64,000 nucleotides of DNA, from the NCBI RefSeq assembly GCF_900292015.1, contig NZ_LR130759.1, positions 4,774,001-4,838,000 on the forward strand, in the 5' to 3' direction. The translations under genes and the position numbers were made by a program. Origin of the DNA: Mycobacterium basiliense (lineage in GTDB: Bacteria; Actinomycetota; Actinomycetes; Mycobacteriales; Mycobacteriaceae). The notes under the pieces are model-generated. The model was not told the DNA's origin. It was given only the letters and a program-made list of their open reading frames with translations, and made no database searches. This document shows, piece by piece, positions 9,481 through 19,485 of this stretch. Each line of letters opens with the position of its first letter. Within the stretch, counting starts at the first letter, position 1.

Positions 9481-10299
9481 TCAGCGGCCGAAGAAGTCCA
9501 GCAGCAGCTCGTTGACGGTAGTCGACTGTTCGATTTGCGGGCAATGGCCCGCCTCATCGACCACCACGAATTGCCCGCCCCGGATCTGCTCGGCGATCCG
9601 CATCGCCCAGCCGGCGGGAAGTAGCTTGTCCTCACCACCTTCGACCACAAGGGTCGGTACCGTGATCCGTTCATACGGACGCGTGCTGGACGGGGTCGAT
9701 CCGGGCGCGCCACCGGGACGGCGAAAACGCGCTGCGGCCACTGCTTCCCAGGCTCCAGGAGCGATGCTCAACTCGTAGCGGCGCCGCACATAGTCCACGT
9801 CTGCCGGATAGCGGCCGTCGTGGAACAGCGCCTCGACGATGCGCCGCATCGCCGGCAGCGTGGCATCGTATCGCTGGAGCGCGTCGAAGTGGTGATTCTG
9901 CTGAATCTCTCCACCGCCGCAGATGATCGCCATGGTCCGGACCGGGAGCAGTGGGGCAGTCGACGTCGCGTCGGTGAGCAGCATGATGGCACCCATCGAA
10001 TTGCCGGCGAAGTGTGCGCCGTCGACGCCAAGTAGGGCACAAAACCTGGCGAGGTGCCGTATCCGCAGCCCACGACCATCGACGAAATCGACAACTTTCG
10101 CCGACTCACCAAATCCCAGAATGTCCGGCGCGAGCACCCAATGTCGTGCGGCCAGCACGGAAATATTGTGCTCCCAACCTATCTCGGCACTAGCACCGAA
10201 CTCACCACCGTGCAGCAATACCACCGGGTCACCTTCGCCGGCTTCCAGATAGCTGGTGGTGAGGCCGTCGACCGCGATGGTTCGTCGATGGATCTCCAT
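9481..10299 (-). CDS. Alpha/beta hydrolase, meta-cleavage product hydrolase-like
   Basis: The 272-residue serine hydrolase has an HGG oxyanion motif (30-32), the nucleophile elbow GNSMG (S101), an acidic residue in VVEGGEDKLLP and the catalytic His in DEAGHCPQIEQ. The layout resembles MhpC/HsaD C-C bond hydrolases that act on vinylogous 1,5-diketones from extradiol cleavage. It is the last gene of the eight-gene operon that also encodes an MhpC-like enzyme, so it may handle a second ring or a later ester or lactone. It is 11 bases downstream of the cyclase gene and convergent with mmcO. Exact substrate unknown. Confidence 0.85.
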   Translation of the reverse strand: MEIHRRTIAVDGLTTSYLEAGEGDPVVLLHGGEFGASAEIGWEHNISVLAARHWVLAPDILGFGESAKVVDFVDGRGLRIRHLARFCALLGVDGAHFAGNSMGAIMLLTDATSTAPLLPVRTMAIICGGGEIQQNHHFDALQRYDATLPAMRRIVEALFHDGRYPADVDYVRRRYELSIAPGAWEAVAAARFRRPGGAPGSTPSSTRPYERITVPTLVVEGGEDKLLPAGWAMRIAEQIRGGQFVVVDEAGHCPQIEQSTTVNELLLDFFGR

Positions 10300-10310
10300 C
10301 GCTGTCTGCG

Positions 10311-11300
10311 CTACTTGATTGCGATGGGATTGACCGGAGAGCCCACTGCGCCAGTAAATCTCAGCGGCGGGGCGACAAGTTGGAATTCGTAGACACCGTC
10401 GGCGGCGCAGTCGGCGGCCAGCGCGGTGAGGTCCCAGTACTCACCGAGCATCAGGCCCATATCGCGCAGGCACAGCAGGTGGAACGGCAAGAACAGCCCT
10501 TCCACTCCGGATACCGGGTCTTCGACCTGGAGGTTGTCAGCCGCGACAGCGGCAATCTCGTGATCATGCAGCCACTGGGCGCACCGCCAGCCCAGGCCGG
10601 AGTATGACTCTGTCTTGTTACCCGTCATGAGAAACCGTGCCCACCAGCCGGTCCGAATGAGGACGATATCCCCAGGCTCGATGGAGACACGCTGCGAGCG
10701 CACCACGTCATCGAGTTCCTCCGGGGTGATCGGATTTCCGTGTTCGAGGAAAACCTCAGCGCCGCGATGACGCACCAGATCCAGCAGCACGCCTCTCGAG
10801 GTAATCCCCTTGATGTCAACCTTGTCGATGCCACAGTGAAAGGCGCCCAGGCTGGTGACCGAGCCCGCCGGAAAACCGTTGTAGAGCTGGTCGTCGTAGT
10901 ACACGTGGGATAGCGCATCCCACTGGGTGGCCGCCTGCAGCGGCATGATGATCATGTCGTCGTTGAAGCGGAACGGGTTGTCGACCAGGTACTCGCCCAT
11001 CTGCTTAGCGGTCGGGTTTTGGTTCCACTCGGGTCCGTACCGGGCCAACGTCTCGGCGTCCCCGCCGTCGACGGTCATGAGATGTATGGGATTGTGCCGG
11101 AATCCGAACGCACCCTGCGGTCCCGAAGACCCGAAATCAACACCGAGTGCGAACACCTTGCCGTGCCGGACGAGACTTGCCGCCCGCCGCACCTTCTCGG
11201 CGGTAATGAAGTTCAGGGTGCCGAGCTCGTCGCCGTCACCCCATCGTCCCCAATTACTGAGATCGCGTGCAACTCGCCGGAATTCGGCCATGTCAGCCAT
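10311..11300 (-). CDS. Cyclase-family (kynurenine formamidase-like) metal hydrolase
   Basis: A protein of about 329 residues of the cyclase family (PF04199 type) related to kynurenine formamidase. The metal/active-site region is TQWDALSHVYYDDQLYNG, with a downstream FHCGIDKVDIKGITSRGVLLDL segment in two parts. The ATG at 11300 is chosen because AGGAAGGA lies just upstream; an ATG at 11324 would put that site inside the gene. It overlaps the SDR gene by 8 bases, which suggests coupling. In catabolic operons such proteins hydrolyse amides, lactones or cyclic intermediates; the role here is inferred only. Confidence 0.85.
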   Translation of the reverse strand: MADMAEFRRVARDLSNWGRWGDGDELGTLNFITAEKVRRAASLVRHGKVFALGVDFGSSGPQGAFGFRHNPIHLMTVDGGDAETLARYGPEWNQNPTAKQMGEYLVDNPFRFNDDMIIMPLQAATQWDALSHVYYDDQLYNGFPAGSVTSLGAFHCGIDKVDIKGITSRGVLLDLVRHRGAEVFLEHGNPITPEELDDVVRSQRVSIEPGDIVLIRTGWWARFLMTGNKTESYSGLGWRCAQWLHDHEIAAVAADNLQVEDPVSGVEGLFLPFHLLCLRDMGLMLGEYWDLTALAADCAADGVYEFQLVAPPLRFTGAVGSPVNPIAIK

Positions 11301-12114
11301 TGGCTGGTCCTTCCTCGAGTTCACCAGCGATCGTCACACCCACATTTCCGCCGTCTACCCACAGTACCTGCCCCGAAATATAGCTGGCCGCTGCGCTATT
11401 CAAGAACAACAGCACTGCCGCCTGTTCGCCAGGATCGCAGACCCGACCGAGCGGCTTCGCAATGCCGTCCAGGTATTGCGGGCCGTAGGAGGTTCTGAGC
11501 TGGTCGAGGATCGGCGTCTCGGTTACCCCGGGCCCGGTGCAGTTGATCCGAATGCCCCGGGCGCCGAGGCCGGCCGTACAACGCATGGTGTAGAGAATGA
11601 CGGCTTCCTTGGACAGTCGATAGCCCGTCCCCAGCACCTGCGGGTGGCATCGACACCAGTCGATGCCCTCATGCATCGTCGCAGTCCGCAGTAGCGGCGC
11701 GACCTCTTGCTGATGTTCCCGGTAACTGGCAGCGGCCAGCGACGACACGCTGACAATCGACGATCCTGGCAGCATCATCGGGATGAGCGCTTCGGTGAGA
11801 TGTCGCAATCCCAGAAAGTTGATCGTGACCACCCGCAGCGGATCTCCAATTCCGGAAGAAACACCGGCGACGTTGAACAACGCATCAACGGGACCGCCGA
11901 TTGCCGCGGCGGCTCGCTCAATCGATGCCCGATCGGCGAGGTCGATGTGCCGAAAGTCGGAAATTCGAGCCGCGGGTGGCCGCTGGTCCAGTCCGACCAC
12001 GCGCGCCCCGAGCGCGGACAGCTGCGCCATAACCTGCGCACCTATCCCCGAGGCGCATCCGGTCACCACCGCACGGCGGCCGTCATAGCGCCACAGGTCG
12101 TCGATTCGGCCCAA
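11293..12114 (-). CDS. Short-chain dehydrogenase (hydroxysteroid dehydrogenase-like)
   Basis: The 273-residue SDR has TGCASGIG as cofactor motif, NVAG, VSVSSLA with the catalytic Ser, and YRLSK as the Tyr-Lys pair. A long insertion between Ser and Tyr (SYREHQQEV through LGTG) recalls 3-alpha-hydroxysteroid dehydrogenase-type SDRs. It lies within the ring-degradation operon, 38 bases after the LLM gene, so an alcohol/ketone interconversion on an alicyclic intermediate is plausible. The actual substrate is not evident. Confidence 0.88.
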   Translation of the reverse strand: MGRIDDLWRYDGRRAVVTGCASGIGAQVMAQLSALGARVVGLDQRPPAARISDFRHIDLADRASIERAAAAIGGPVDALFNVAGVSSGIGDPLRVVTINFLGLRHLTEALIPMMLPGSSIVSVSSLAAASYREHQQEVAPLLRTATMHEGIDWCRCHPQVLGTGYRLSKEAVILYTMRCTAGLGARGIRINCTGPGVTETPILDQLRTSYGPQYLDGIAKPLGRVCDPGEQAAVLLFLNSAAASYISGQVLWVDGGNVGVTIAGELEEGPANG

Positions 12115-12152
12115 CTGTCTTTCCCAGTCCTAGTTCAGCAGTGCTTTCGTAG

Positions 12153-13454
12153 TCACCGATGCTGGTCCTTGGCCCGCTGCGCCGCCTGTACCCGGCCCTC
12201 ATTGATCTCGGCCATAGCCTCGGGAATCTCGCTGGCGGTGAACTGACCGCCACGTCCGGTGGGCAGGCCACCGAACGAGTAGCCTTCGTCGAAATCGGGT
12301 GCGGTCGATCGCATCCGGCGCGCTTCGATCTTGTCGATGACGGGTGCCAACCTGGTGGCCTTGTCCGCCAACGCCCTTTCGTCGCGCTCAATAAACTCCG
12401 GCAGCACCTCCTTGCCCATGATTTCGATGGACTCCATGGTGCCCTCGTGACTACGGGGGTTGAGCAGCAGAATGATTTCGTCGACCCCGCTGTCCTCATA
12501 GCCACGCAGGAACTCGCGCACGGTTGCCGGAGAACCGATCGCGCCGCGTCCGGGCCCGTATGCCAGTGTCGGGTCCTTCGCGATCTCATCGAGATAGCGC
12601 TCCCAGACACCGGTTCTCCCGGGGGTGTGCACGCCGGTCATGTAGTAGTGCATTATCCCGAACGAGAAGAACCCGCCGCCCTGGGCCAGTCGCTGCAGCG
12701 CGGCTTCGTCGGTGCGCGCGACCATCATCGACAAGTCGCCGCCGATGGCCAGAATGTTCGGGTTGATCTGCGGCGTCACCGGGGTGCCGTTCTCTTCCAG
12801 TTCCTTGTAATACCCGTTGACCCGCGCGGTGAGCGGACCGGGACCGGTGTAGGCGAAACTGAGGGCACCGATGCATTTTTGAGCCGCCATCTGCACGGTG
12901 GCCGGGCGAGTGCAGGCGACCCACACCGGCGGATGAGGCCTCTGCATGGGCTTGGGAATGACATTGCGGGCCGGCATTTGGATGTGCTGGCCATGGAATC
13001 CGGCGAAGGGCTCCTCGATCATGCAGCGAACCGCCACTTCGAGCGCCTCCTCCCATTGCGCCCGCTTATCGGCCGGGTCGATGTTGAACCCGCCGAGTTC
13101 ACCGACCGACGAGGATTCCCCCGTGCCGAACTCCACTCGCCCGTTGGACAACAGATCGAGGGTGGCAATCCGTTCGGCGACCCGGGCGGGGTGGTTGACT
13201 GCGGGTGGGAGATGCATGATGCCGAACCCGAGCCGGATGTTCTTGGTGCGCTGGCTGGCCGCCGCCAAGAAGATTTCCGGCGCGGTGGAATGACAATATT
13301 CCTCCAAAAAATGGTGCTCGGTGAGCCAGACGGTGGCGAACCCGGCCTTGTCCGCGGCTTCAACCTCATCGAGACAATCCTGCAGCAGGATGCGCTCGTC
13401 GTCGGGCGCCCAGGGCCGCGGTAGAGCGAATTCGTAAAACAACGAGATTTTCAT
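12153..13454 (-). CDS. LLM-class flavin-dependent oxidoreductase
   Basis: The 433-residue luciferase-like (TIM-barrel) protein has WLTEHHFLEEY, RLGFGIMHLPPAVNHP and GRVEFGTG, typical of bacterial luciferase-like monooxygenases that use FMNH2 (or F420 in some relatives). A strong ribosome-binding site (GGGAGGT) ends 5 bases before the ATG, and the gene starts 2 bases after the KstD-like stop. In the operon it could oxygenate a cyclic ketone or side chain. Whether it uses FMN or F420 cannot be told from sequence. Confidence 0.88.
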   Translation of the reverse strand: MKISLFYEFALPRPWAPDDERILLQDCLDEVEAADKAGFATVWLTEHHFLEEYCHSTAPEIFLAAASQRTKNIRLGFGIMHLPPAVNHPARVAERIATLDLLSNGRVEFGTGESSSVGELGGFNIDPADKRAQWEEALEVAVRCMIEEPFAGFHGQHIQMPARNVIPKPMQRPHPPVWVACTRPATVQMAAQKCIGALSFAYTGPGPLTARVNGYYKELEENGTPVTPQINPNILAIGGDLSMMVARTDEAALQRLAQGGGFFSFGIMHYYMTGVHTPGRTGVWERYLDEIAKDPTLAYGPGRGAIGSPATVREFLRGYEDSGVDEIILLLNPRSHEGTMESIEIMGKEVLPEFIERDERALADKATRLAPVIDKIEARRMRSTAPDFDEGYSFGGLPTGRGGQFTASEIPEAMAEINEGRVQAAQRAKDQHR

Positions 13455-13456
13455 CG

Positions 13457-15229
13457 TTACCTCCCATGAGTATTTCTGGTCCGGGTCGGCCGGAATGTGC
13501 CCTGTTGTGCAGCAGCGTGTTTCGCCGCGACGAAGCCGAAAGTCATCGCCGGCCCGATGGTTGCACCGGCGCCGGCATAGCTACGGCCCATCACCGGAGC
13601 CGAAGTGTTGCCCACCGCGTACAGGCCGCCCACCACGGTGTGGTCGGGCCGCAATACCCGTGCGTATTCATCGGTGCGTAGACCCCCTGAAGTGCCCAAG
13701 TCGCCCAGCACAATGCGAAAGGCATAGAAGGGCGGGCCGCCGAGCGGAGAAAGATTTGGATTGGGCAGGGTCGGATCGCCGTAGTAGTTGTCGTAGACGC
13801 TGTCGCCTCGGTTGAAATCATCGTCGTGCCCCTTGCGGGCGAGTTCGTTGAAACGGGTGGCGGTAGCCCGCAGTTGGGCTGTTGGAACGCCGATCTTGGT
13901 GGCGAGCTCATCCCAGTTCGATGCGGCCATGACGACACCCGATTCCAACCACGCCGGGGGCGGTTTGCGGCCGGTGGGAACCGGCGCCCAAGGAATCTTC
14001 GGTATCGGCAAATGCCCGCCGACGACATAGCGATTGAACGAGCGATGATCGGTGATCAGCCAGCATGGGATGTGTGTGACACCGGACTTCTGGCCCTCGA
14101 TCATCGCGTGACCGAAATCCATGTAGGGCGCCGCCTCGTTGATGAACCGCTTGCCGGCACCGTTGACGATGAACTGCGCCGGCATCATGCGTTCGTTGAG
14201 CATGAATTGCATTCGACCGTCCGGCCATTGGATGGCCGGGAACCACCAGGCCTCGTCCAACAGCTCGGTTGCGGCACCGACTTTTTCGCCGGCTCGGATG
14301 CCGTCGCCCATGGCCGCCGGGTTTCCGAAACTCCAATCCTGGTCGACGACGGGCTGATGTTCTTTGCGTCGGACCAGATCGTGATCGAAACCCCCGCTTG
14401 CCAGGATCACCCCGCGGCGTGCGCCGATCCGCTGCAGGGCGACACCTCTTTGTACCAGCGCACCGACTACCGATCCGCTTGCGCCGGTGAGCAGTTCGGT
14501 CATTGGCGAGCCCAGCCAGAGCGGAATCTCGCGCTCCCGCATTGCCAGCCGCAGCCGAGCTGCCAGCGACTGCCCGATTGCCGCCATTCGCTCGCCAAGA
14601 ACCCTCGCCCTGATCATCCGCGAAGTCAGCTTCAGGAGGACGCCTTTGCCACTCCACGACTGTCTGATCAGATAAAACGAGCGTAGTTCCTTGGGACCCA
14701 GCCATATCCCTTTGGGAGCCAAGGCCAGTGGCTTGAGCAGATTTTGCTCGTCAGGACCGAGTGCACGCAGGTCGATGGCTGGCACGTTGATGGTACTGCC
14801 GAGTTCGGACCCTCCGGGCAATTCCGGGTAGTAGTCGGCATAGCCAGGCTTCCACACGAACTGCAGCCACGGCGACAGCGCTTCCAAAAACTCCAGCATT
14901 TGGGGGGCGGAGTGGACATACTGACGAATCCGGGCCTCATCGACCAGCCCGCCGGTGATCTGCCGCAAGTACTCAACCACCCCCTCCGAAGGAGGGCTAT
15001 AGCCCTCCCGGCGCTGCGCAGGAGCCCCCGGCACCCAGATGCCGCCCCCCGATAGCGCGGTGGAACCACCAAAGTAGCGCGACTTTTCCACGACCAAGGT
15101 TTGCAAGCCGGCGGCATCAGCGCTCAACGCGGCCGTCATGCCACCGCCACCGGACCCAACCACCAGCACGTCCACAACCTGATCGAACTCGCCGGGCTCC
15201 ACCGAGATGCCCAATGGCTCGGCAGTCAT
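13457..15229 (-). CDS. FAD-dependent 3-ketosteroid delta-1-dehydrogenase-like flavoprotein
   Basis: The 590-residue flavoprotein has an N-terminal FAD Rossmann motif ([14 protein letters not shown]), [11 protein letters not shown] after it, and C-terminal [11 protein letters not shown] plus [13 protein letters not shown], as in KstD and fumarate-reductase-like flavoproteins. The frame extends to 15349, but the ATG at 15229 overlaps the mhpB stop by four bases (ATGA) and starts just before recognisable sequence. KstD enzymes introduce a 1,2-double bond next to a ring ketone. Next to mhpA and mhpB this suggests desaturation of a cyclohexanone-type ring towards a phenol. Substrate is inference. 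Confidence 0.9.
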   Translation of the reverse strand: MTAEPLGISVEPGEFDQVVDVLVVGSGGGGMTAALSADAAGLQTLVVEKSRYFGGSTALSGGGIWVPGAPAQRREGYSPPSEGVVEYLRQITGGLVDEARIRQYVHSAPQMLEFLEALSPWLQFVWKPGYADYYPELPGGSELGSTINVPAIDLRALGPDEQNLLKPLALAPKGIWLGPKELRSFYLIRQSWSGKGVLLKLTSRMIRARVLGERMAAIGQSLAARLRLAMREREIPLWLGSPMTELLTGASGSVVGALVQRGVALQRIGARRGVILASGGFDHDLVRRKEHQPVVDQDWSFGNPAAMGDGIRAGEKVGAATELLDEAWWFPAIQWPDGRMQFMLNERMMPAQFIVNGAGKRFINEAAPYMDFGHAMIEGQKSGVTHIPCWLITDHRSFNRYVVGGHLPIPKIPWAPVPTGRKPPPAWLESGVVMAASNWDELATKIGVPTAQLRATATRFNELARKGHDDDFNRGDSVYDNYYGDPTLPNPNLSPLGGPPFYAFRIVLGDLGTSGGLRTDEYARVLRPDHTVVGGLYAVGNTSAPVMGRSYAGAGATIGPAMTFGFVAAKHAAAQQGTFRPTRTRNTHGR

Positions 15230-16179
15230 GTGACGGGAACCGCCGTTCTGATGGCGAACCCGGCGATGAGATCGGCGGCCTGCCGGTAGTAGCGCACGTC
15301 GGTCCGGTAGGGACCCACCGTTGCCAGCGCCGCGAACGCCGCGATCCACGTGCGGATTTCATGTGCGGAGCTGCCACCTTCGTGAGTGACGAACGAGTTC
15401 GACCAACGATCGAGATCGGGCAGGTGGCCGCCGTCAATTACCTCCAGCAGGCGGTGATCCCAGGCCGCGTTCAGCGGTTGCAGCTCGGCACGTCCGGCCG
15501 CGAAGCTCTTGGCCGCGTCTATCACCGCCGTCTGTCGAGCCTGACGTTCCTCGGCGGTCAACGGCTGACCGTGCACGATCCGCGCCCGGATGGCCGGGTT
15601 CGCACCGGCCAACGTTGGTACCGGCGGGCTGTGCGAGAGCCCACCGGATCCGATCACCAGCACTCTCTTATCCAGAGCGGCAAGAAAGCCGCCCACCGCG
15701 GTGCCCAACGCCCGGCACCGGCTCAGCGGTCCGAGCGGGGCGGCGATCGCGTTGATGAAGATCGGTATTACCGGGTGTGCGGTCGCGCTCCCGAAGAGCT
15801 TTTCCAGCGGCTGCACAGTTCCGTGGTCGACGTCCATGCTCTCCGAGACCGCAATGTCGACGCCCGCGCCAAGCACGGCTTTGGCGCACTCCTCCGCCGT
15901 GCCGTGCGGCACATCAAGCGGACCGCTGTAGGTCCCATAATCTCCGACTCCGTTGGCACGCATCCCGATACAAAACGGAGGCATCACCTTGTAGAAGAAC
16001 CCGTTGTAGTGATCCGGCGTGAAGATCACGACGAGTTCGGGATCGTAATCCCGGACGAATCTTCTTGCTTCGGCGATCGCGGCATTGACATCGTCAAGCA
16101 GGTCCCGTGGCGGCCCCGGTAGATTCAGCAGCGGGCTGTGGGACATACAGCACAGAGCCAGTGGCACTTTGGAAATCAC
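15226..16179 (-). CDS. mhpB: Type III extradiol dioxygenase, 2,3-dihydroxyphenylpropionate dioxygenase MhpB-like
   Basis: The 317-residue LigB-superfamily enzyme is easily recognised as MhpB. It has [26 protein letters not shown], the acid-base His in [10 protein letters not shown] (H119) and [12 protein letters not shown] (H183), matching the two essential histidines of the E. coli enzyme. It performs meta cleavage of a catechol bearing a propionate-type side chain, using Fe(II). Its start overlaps the mhpA 3' end by 86 bases. Homology to the E. coli N-terminus supports this start rather than the ATG at 16146. Confidence 0.93.
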   Translation of the reverse strand: MISKVPLALCCMSHSPLLNLPGPPRDLLDDVNAAIAEARRFVRDYDPELVVIFTPDHYNGFFYKVMPPFCIGMRANGVGDYGTYSGPLDVPHGTAEECAKAVLGAGVDIAVSESMDVDHGTVQPLEKLFGSATAHPVIPIFINAIAAPLGPLSRCRALGTAVGGFLAALDKRVLVIGSGGLSHSPPVPTLAGANPAIRARIVHGQPLTAEERQARQTAVIDAAKSFAAGRAELQPLNAAWDHRLLEVIDGGHLPDLDRWSNSFVTHEGGSSAHEIRTWIAAFAALATVGPYRTDVRYYRQAADLIAGFAIRTAVPVT

Positions 16180-17797
16180 CGCCTCTCGGAGTCAGCGTGA
16201 GCGCGTCGACCAGCGATGTGGTCATTTCTGCAGCGAGTTGAGCGATACACGCGCCCGCAATACACCGATCGGGGCGCAGGAATAGCACCGATTCGGTGTG
16301 CCCGTCGAACCACGCCTTGAGTTCACCGCTGCGATCCCCAACGATCACCACGTCAGGGTCGTCCTGGCCGGTCCAGTGCAGCTGCACCTGCGGTCGGATC
16401 GCGATAAATCGGGCGCCCAAAGTCTTCCAGGTAGCAAACGCCTCGGCACCGAGAATCTCGCGCGGGTTGTTGTTCCAGCACAGCACGGCGAACCAGGCAC
16501 CCAACACGTCGTCCAATAGGACGTTCTGCTGGGCGCGGACATCGACCCGCGGTTGGATGAACAGCGTGCCAACCGGGGAACCGCGCTCGCCGGGTCGGGT
16601 ATGTACCACGGCGCCGCGCTGGTAACGCGGCATCGGCTTGAACCGCATCTCGAGCACATAACGCTTGAGGGAAGGCACCACCGATGCGGCGCGTACGACC
16701 AGATCCCGCGCGGTCGCGAGCCTGCGATCGGTCGGCGAGATCACCCGTCCCACCATGGTGGACAGGTCGATCATCGCTCGAGCGTGTTTGCGCCGTTCCA
16801 TGTCGTAGGTATCCAGCAAGGCAGCACCCGCCTGCCCCGCGACCACCGCCGCCAGCTTCCAGCCCAAATTGGCGGCATCCCGGATACCGCTGTTGTATCC
16901 CTGTCCTTGCCACACCGGCATGAGATGGGCAGCGTCCCCGGCCAGTAGCAGGCGGCCGCTGCGGAAGGAGCCAGCGATTCGCGAGTGGTGGGTGTAGACG
17001 CGGCGCCGGATCACATCGACCCGGTCCGGGTGCGGCACCACTCGTGCCAGCATTCGGTTCAAGAACGCCGGATCCTCGGCCTGTTCATCGGACTCGTCGG
17101 CATGGATCATGAACTCGAACCGGCGGATCCCGTGGGCGATGGATATCGATGCGTACGGACGTGCCGGATCGGCACCGACTTCGCTGTTGGGATGCCCGAG
17201 CGGATCATTGGCGATGTCGACGACCAGCCAGCGGGTGGGCGAGGTGGTGCCGTCAAAGGACACGCCCATCATCCGGCGGGTGATGCTGCGGCCTCCATCA
17301 CAACCGACGACGTAGCTGGTACGCACAGTCGACCTGCCGCCGTCACCGCCACAGTCGACGACTACCGCGTCCTCGGTTTGCGCGCATGAGGTCACCGTAC
17401 GGTGCCACCACACTTCGACATGCTCGAATCTGCCTAAGCCACACAGCAGTTCGGCATCGACCAGCGGCTGAACGAAGCCGTTGCGCTTGGGCCAACCGAA
17501 ACATGCATCAGGCGGCGCTATTTCGGCGAGCATGCGGCGCTTGGCGTCGAAGAACCGGAGAATCTGATTGGGCACGGTGTGCGGTAGAACTCGATCCACC
17601 AAGCCGATCGCCTGAAAGGTACGCAGCGCCTCGTCGTCCAGCCCGACACCGCGCGGATAATCGATCAACGTCGCCCGCTCCTCAACAACGAGCGTTCGGA
17701 CACCTTGCAGACCAAGGATATTCGCGAGAGTCAGGCCAACCGGACCAGCACCAACCACCAGCACATCGAACTGCGTGTGTCGCCCAGATCCAGCCAT
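16094..17797 (-). CDS. mhpA: FAD-dependent aromatic hydroxylase, 3-(3-hydroxyphenyl)propionate hydroxylase MhpA-like
   Basis: The 567-residue class A flavoprotein monooxygenase has [14 protein letters not shown] (FAD), a DG-type region (VVGCDGGRS) and [14 protein letters not shown], the second FAD motif. The C-terminal thioredoxin-like domain is typical of MhpA. It would ortho-hydroxylate a monophenol to the catechol used by MhpB. The frame stays open upstream to 17962, but the ATG at 17797 overlaps the mhpC stop by one base (TGATG). It is the second gene of the operon. Confidence 0.93.
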   Translation of the reverse strand: MAGSGRHTQFDVLVVGAGPVGLTLANILGLQGVRTLVVEERATLIDYPRGVGLDDEALRTFQAIGLVDRVLPHTVPNQILRFFDAKRRMLAEIAPPDACFGWPKRNGFVQPLVDAELLCGLGRFEHVEVWWHRTVTSCAQTEDAVVVDCGGDGGRSTVRTSYVVGCDGGRSITRRMMGVSFDGTTSPTRWLVVDIANDPLGHPNSEVGADPARPYASISIAHGIRRFEFMIHADESDEQAEDPAFLNRMLARVVPHPDRVDVIRRRVYTHHSRIAGSFRSGRLLLAGDAAHLMPVWQGQGYNSGIRDAANLGWKLAAVVAGQAGAALLDTYDMERRKHARAMIDLSTMVGRVISPTDRRLATARDLVVRAASVVPSLKRYVLEMRFKPMPRYQRGAVVHTRPGERGSPVGTLFIQPRVDVRAQQNVLLDDVLGAWFAVLCWNNNPREILGAEAFATWKTLGARFIAIRPQVQLHWTGQDDPDVVIVGDRSGELKAWFDGHTESVLFLRPDRCIAGACIAQLAAEMTTSLVDALTLTPRGGDFQSATGSVLYVPQPAAESTGAATGPA

Positions 17798-18690
17798 CAG
17801 CGCCCCAAAAGGAAGTCGAGGTGTAGGCGGTTGAAGGTCTTGGCGTCCTCGTATTGCGGCCAGTGGCCACAACCCGACATCAGCTCGAAACGGGCTCCTG
17901 GAATCATCGCGGCAATCCGGCGCCCCTCCGGCACGCCGGCCGTCGGGTCGTGACTGGTCCACAGTACCAGCGTGGGCGCGGTTATGGCTCCGTATTCGTG
18001 CGGCCCCAGCAGGTTTCGGGCCCGAATCTGTGGATCCTGCAACGCCATAATGTCGCGCATCGCCGCCACAAAGCCCGGTTGGCGATAGATGCGTTGCCGA
18101 CAGGCGACCAGATCGTCGTAGTTCTTCGACTCGTCAGCCATAAGCCACTTGATACGCGCCTGCACGGTGTCCCAGGTCGGGTCCTGGGCGGCTGCCATGG
18201 ACAACGCGATGATCCGCCGCATCACTTTCGGGTCGGCCTGTGAACCGCCCGCTGTGTTCAGCACGAGCCGTTCGACCACCTCGGGATGATCGACCGCGGC
18301 CCGCGCGGCCACCCAGCCGCCCAGCGACTCACCGCTGATGGATACGCGCCGGGCGCCAATCGTTTCCAGCACAGCCATCAGATGCTCGACGTAGTGCGGG
18401 ATCTCGAGTGGATGCCCGGGCTTATCCGTGTAACCGTGGCCCAGCATGTCGATCGACCAGGTCCAGAAGTATTCGGCGTGCGCGGCTAGATTGCGAACGT
18501 AGGCCTCGGCGTGACCACCGGAGCCGTGCAACAGCATCAGCACCGGTTTGTCCGGATCGCCGGCCCGCAGGTAGCGAGTTCGGATTCCGGCCTCGCCTGC
18601 GGTCTTGAGGTAGCCCTGCTCGAACGCGACGCCCTGCAGATCGCTCCACACGCTTTCGAACTCCGCCACGGTTCCTCGCTGGCCTCGCAT
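17797..18690 (-). CDS. mhpC: Alpha/beta hydrolase, MhpC-like meta-cleavage product hydrolase
   Basis: The 297-residue hydrolase has [12 protein letters not shown] (oxyanion), GESLGG with nucleophile S122, an acid in [10 protein letters not shown] and the catalytic His in [10 protein letters not shown]. It resembles C-C hydrolases of meta-cleavage pathways, and its position directly before mhpA and mhpB supports the name. It is the first gene of the operon; its ATG is about 100 bases from the divergent IclR gene. No 2-hydroxypentadienoate hydratase, aldolase or acetaldehyde dehydrogenase genes are found nearby, so the lower pathway must be elsewhere. Confidence 0.88.
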   Translation of the reverse strand: MRGQRGTVAEFESVWSDLQGVAFEQGYLKTAGEAGIRTRYLRAGDPDKPVLMLLHGSGGHAEAYVRNLAAHAEYFWTWSIDMLGHGYTDKPGHPLEIPHYVEHLMAVLETIGARRVSISGESLGGWVAARAAVDHPEVVERLVLNTAGGSQADPKVMRRIIALSMAAAQDPTWDTVQARIKWLMADESKNYDDLVACRQRIYRQPGFVAAMRDIMALQDPQIRARNLLGPHEYGAITAPTLVLWTSHDPTAGVPEGRRIAAMIPGARFELMSGCGHWPQYEDAKTFNRLHLDFLLGR

Positions 18691-18731
18691 TCGGAAATCA
18701 GATTCTCGGTTTCGCGCTATCTTATGTGCTA

Positions 18732-18755
18732 ATATCGCACATTGATGTGCGATAT
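18732..18755. promoter_or_regulatory. Palindromic operator between mhpC operon and IclR gene
   Basis: Perfect 10-bp arms, ATATCGCACA and TGTGCGATAT, are separated by 4 bases. The site lies centrally in the AT-rich divergent promoter region and is the obvious candidate for binding by the IclR regulator encoded 40 bases downstream. Confidence 0.8.
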
Positions 18756-18794
18756 ATATAGAGCTTCGCTCTCGGATGTTGGTCTGTCAAGGCT

Positions 18795-19472
18795 GTGACG
18801 GGTTCCGGGACCGGATCGCAAACCCTGGCCAGGGGTCTGACCGCCCTGCAGTTGGTAGCGGCGTCGACCACGGGTTTGACCCTGCAAGAGGTTGCCGATC
18901 AGGTCGGTGTCCACCGCACCATCGCCTACCGCCTGCTATCGACATTGACCCAGTTCCGACTGGTCTCCAAGGGCGAGGACGGGCGCTACCGACCCGCAGC
19001 CCGCCTAGCCGTGCTCGGCGCATCCTTCGACCACAACGTGCGCCAGTTGAGTTTGCCCACGCTACGTGCGTTGGCCAACGACTTGGGCACAACCGTCTCC
19101 TTGCTGATGGCCGAGGGAGACGAGCAGGTGGCAATCGCGGTGATCGTGCCAACCCAGGTCGCCTACCAGCTCGCTTTCCATGAGGGCAGTAGATATCCCT
19201 TGGACCGCGGCGCCGCTGGAATCGCGTTGCTGGCGAGCATGCCGCCGAGGCCAGGCGAACGAGACTTGGTCGCCGTGACCCGGGAGCGCGGCTGGGTGAC
19301 GACCTTCGGAGAGATCGAACCCAACACGTATGGGTTTGCGGTGCCCGTCCGGCGTTCGGCGCCGTTCCCACCCACCTGCATCAACCTCATCTCGCACCGG
19401 GAAGACGTCGTGATGCGCAGCCAGAGCGCTGTCATCCGGGCCGCCGAGCAGCTCGCCGCGCTGCTGAGCTGA
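18795..19472 (+). CDS. IclR-family transcriptional regulator
   Basis: The 225-residue protein has an N-terminal winged helix (ARGLTALQLV, LTLQEVADQVGVHRTIAYRLL) and a C-terminal IclR effector domain with GRYRPAARLAVLG and YPLDRGAAGIALLA. IclR proteins often control aromatic catabolic operons, including mhp genes. It is divergent from the eight-gene operon and precedes a KstD-like gene on its own strand by 13 bases. The start is a GTG with no convincing ribosome-binding site. The effector is probably a pathway phenol, by inference. Confidence 0.9.
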   Translation: MTGSGTGSQTLARGLTALQLVAASTTGLTLQEVADQVGVHRTIAYRLLSTLTQFRLVSKGEDGRYRPAARLAVLGASFDHNVRQLSLPTLRALANDLGTTVSLLMAEGDEQVAIAVIVPTQVAYQLAFHEGSRYPLDRGAAGIALLASMPPRPGERDLVAVTRERGWVTTFGEIEPNTYGFAVPVRRSAPFPPTCINLISHREDVVMRSQSAVIRAAEQLAALLS

Positions 19473-19485
19473 AGGGACACCGAGC

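Noticed and set aside
13457..15229. Classical steroid KstD with a settled role in cholesterol breakdown
   Set aside because: The family is clear, but the operon lacks the known cholesterol genes, and mhp-type genes point to a different ring substrate.
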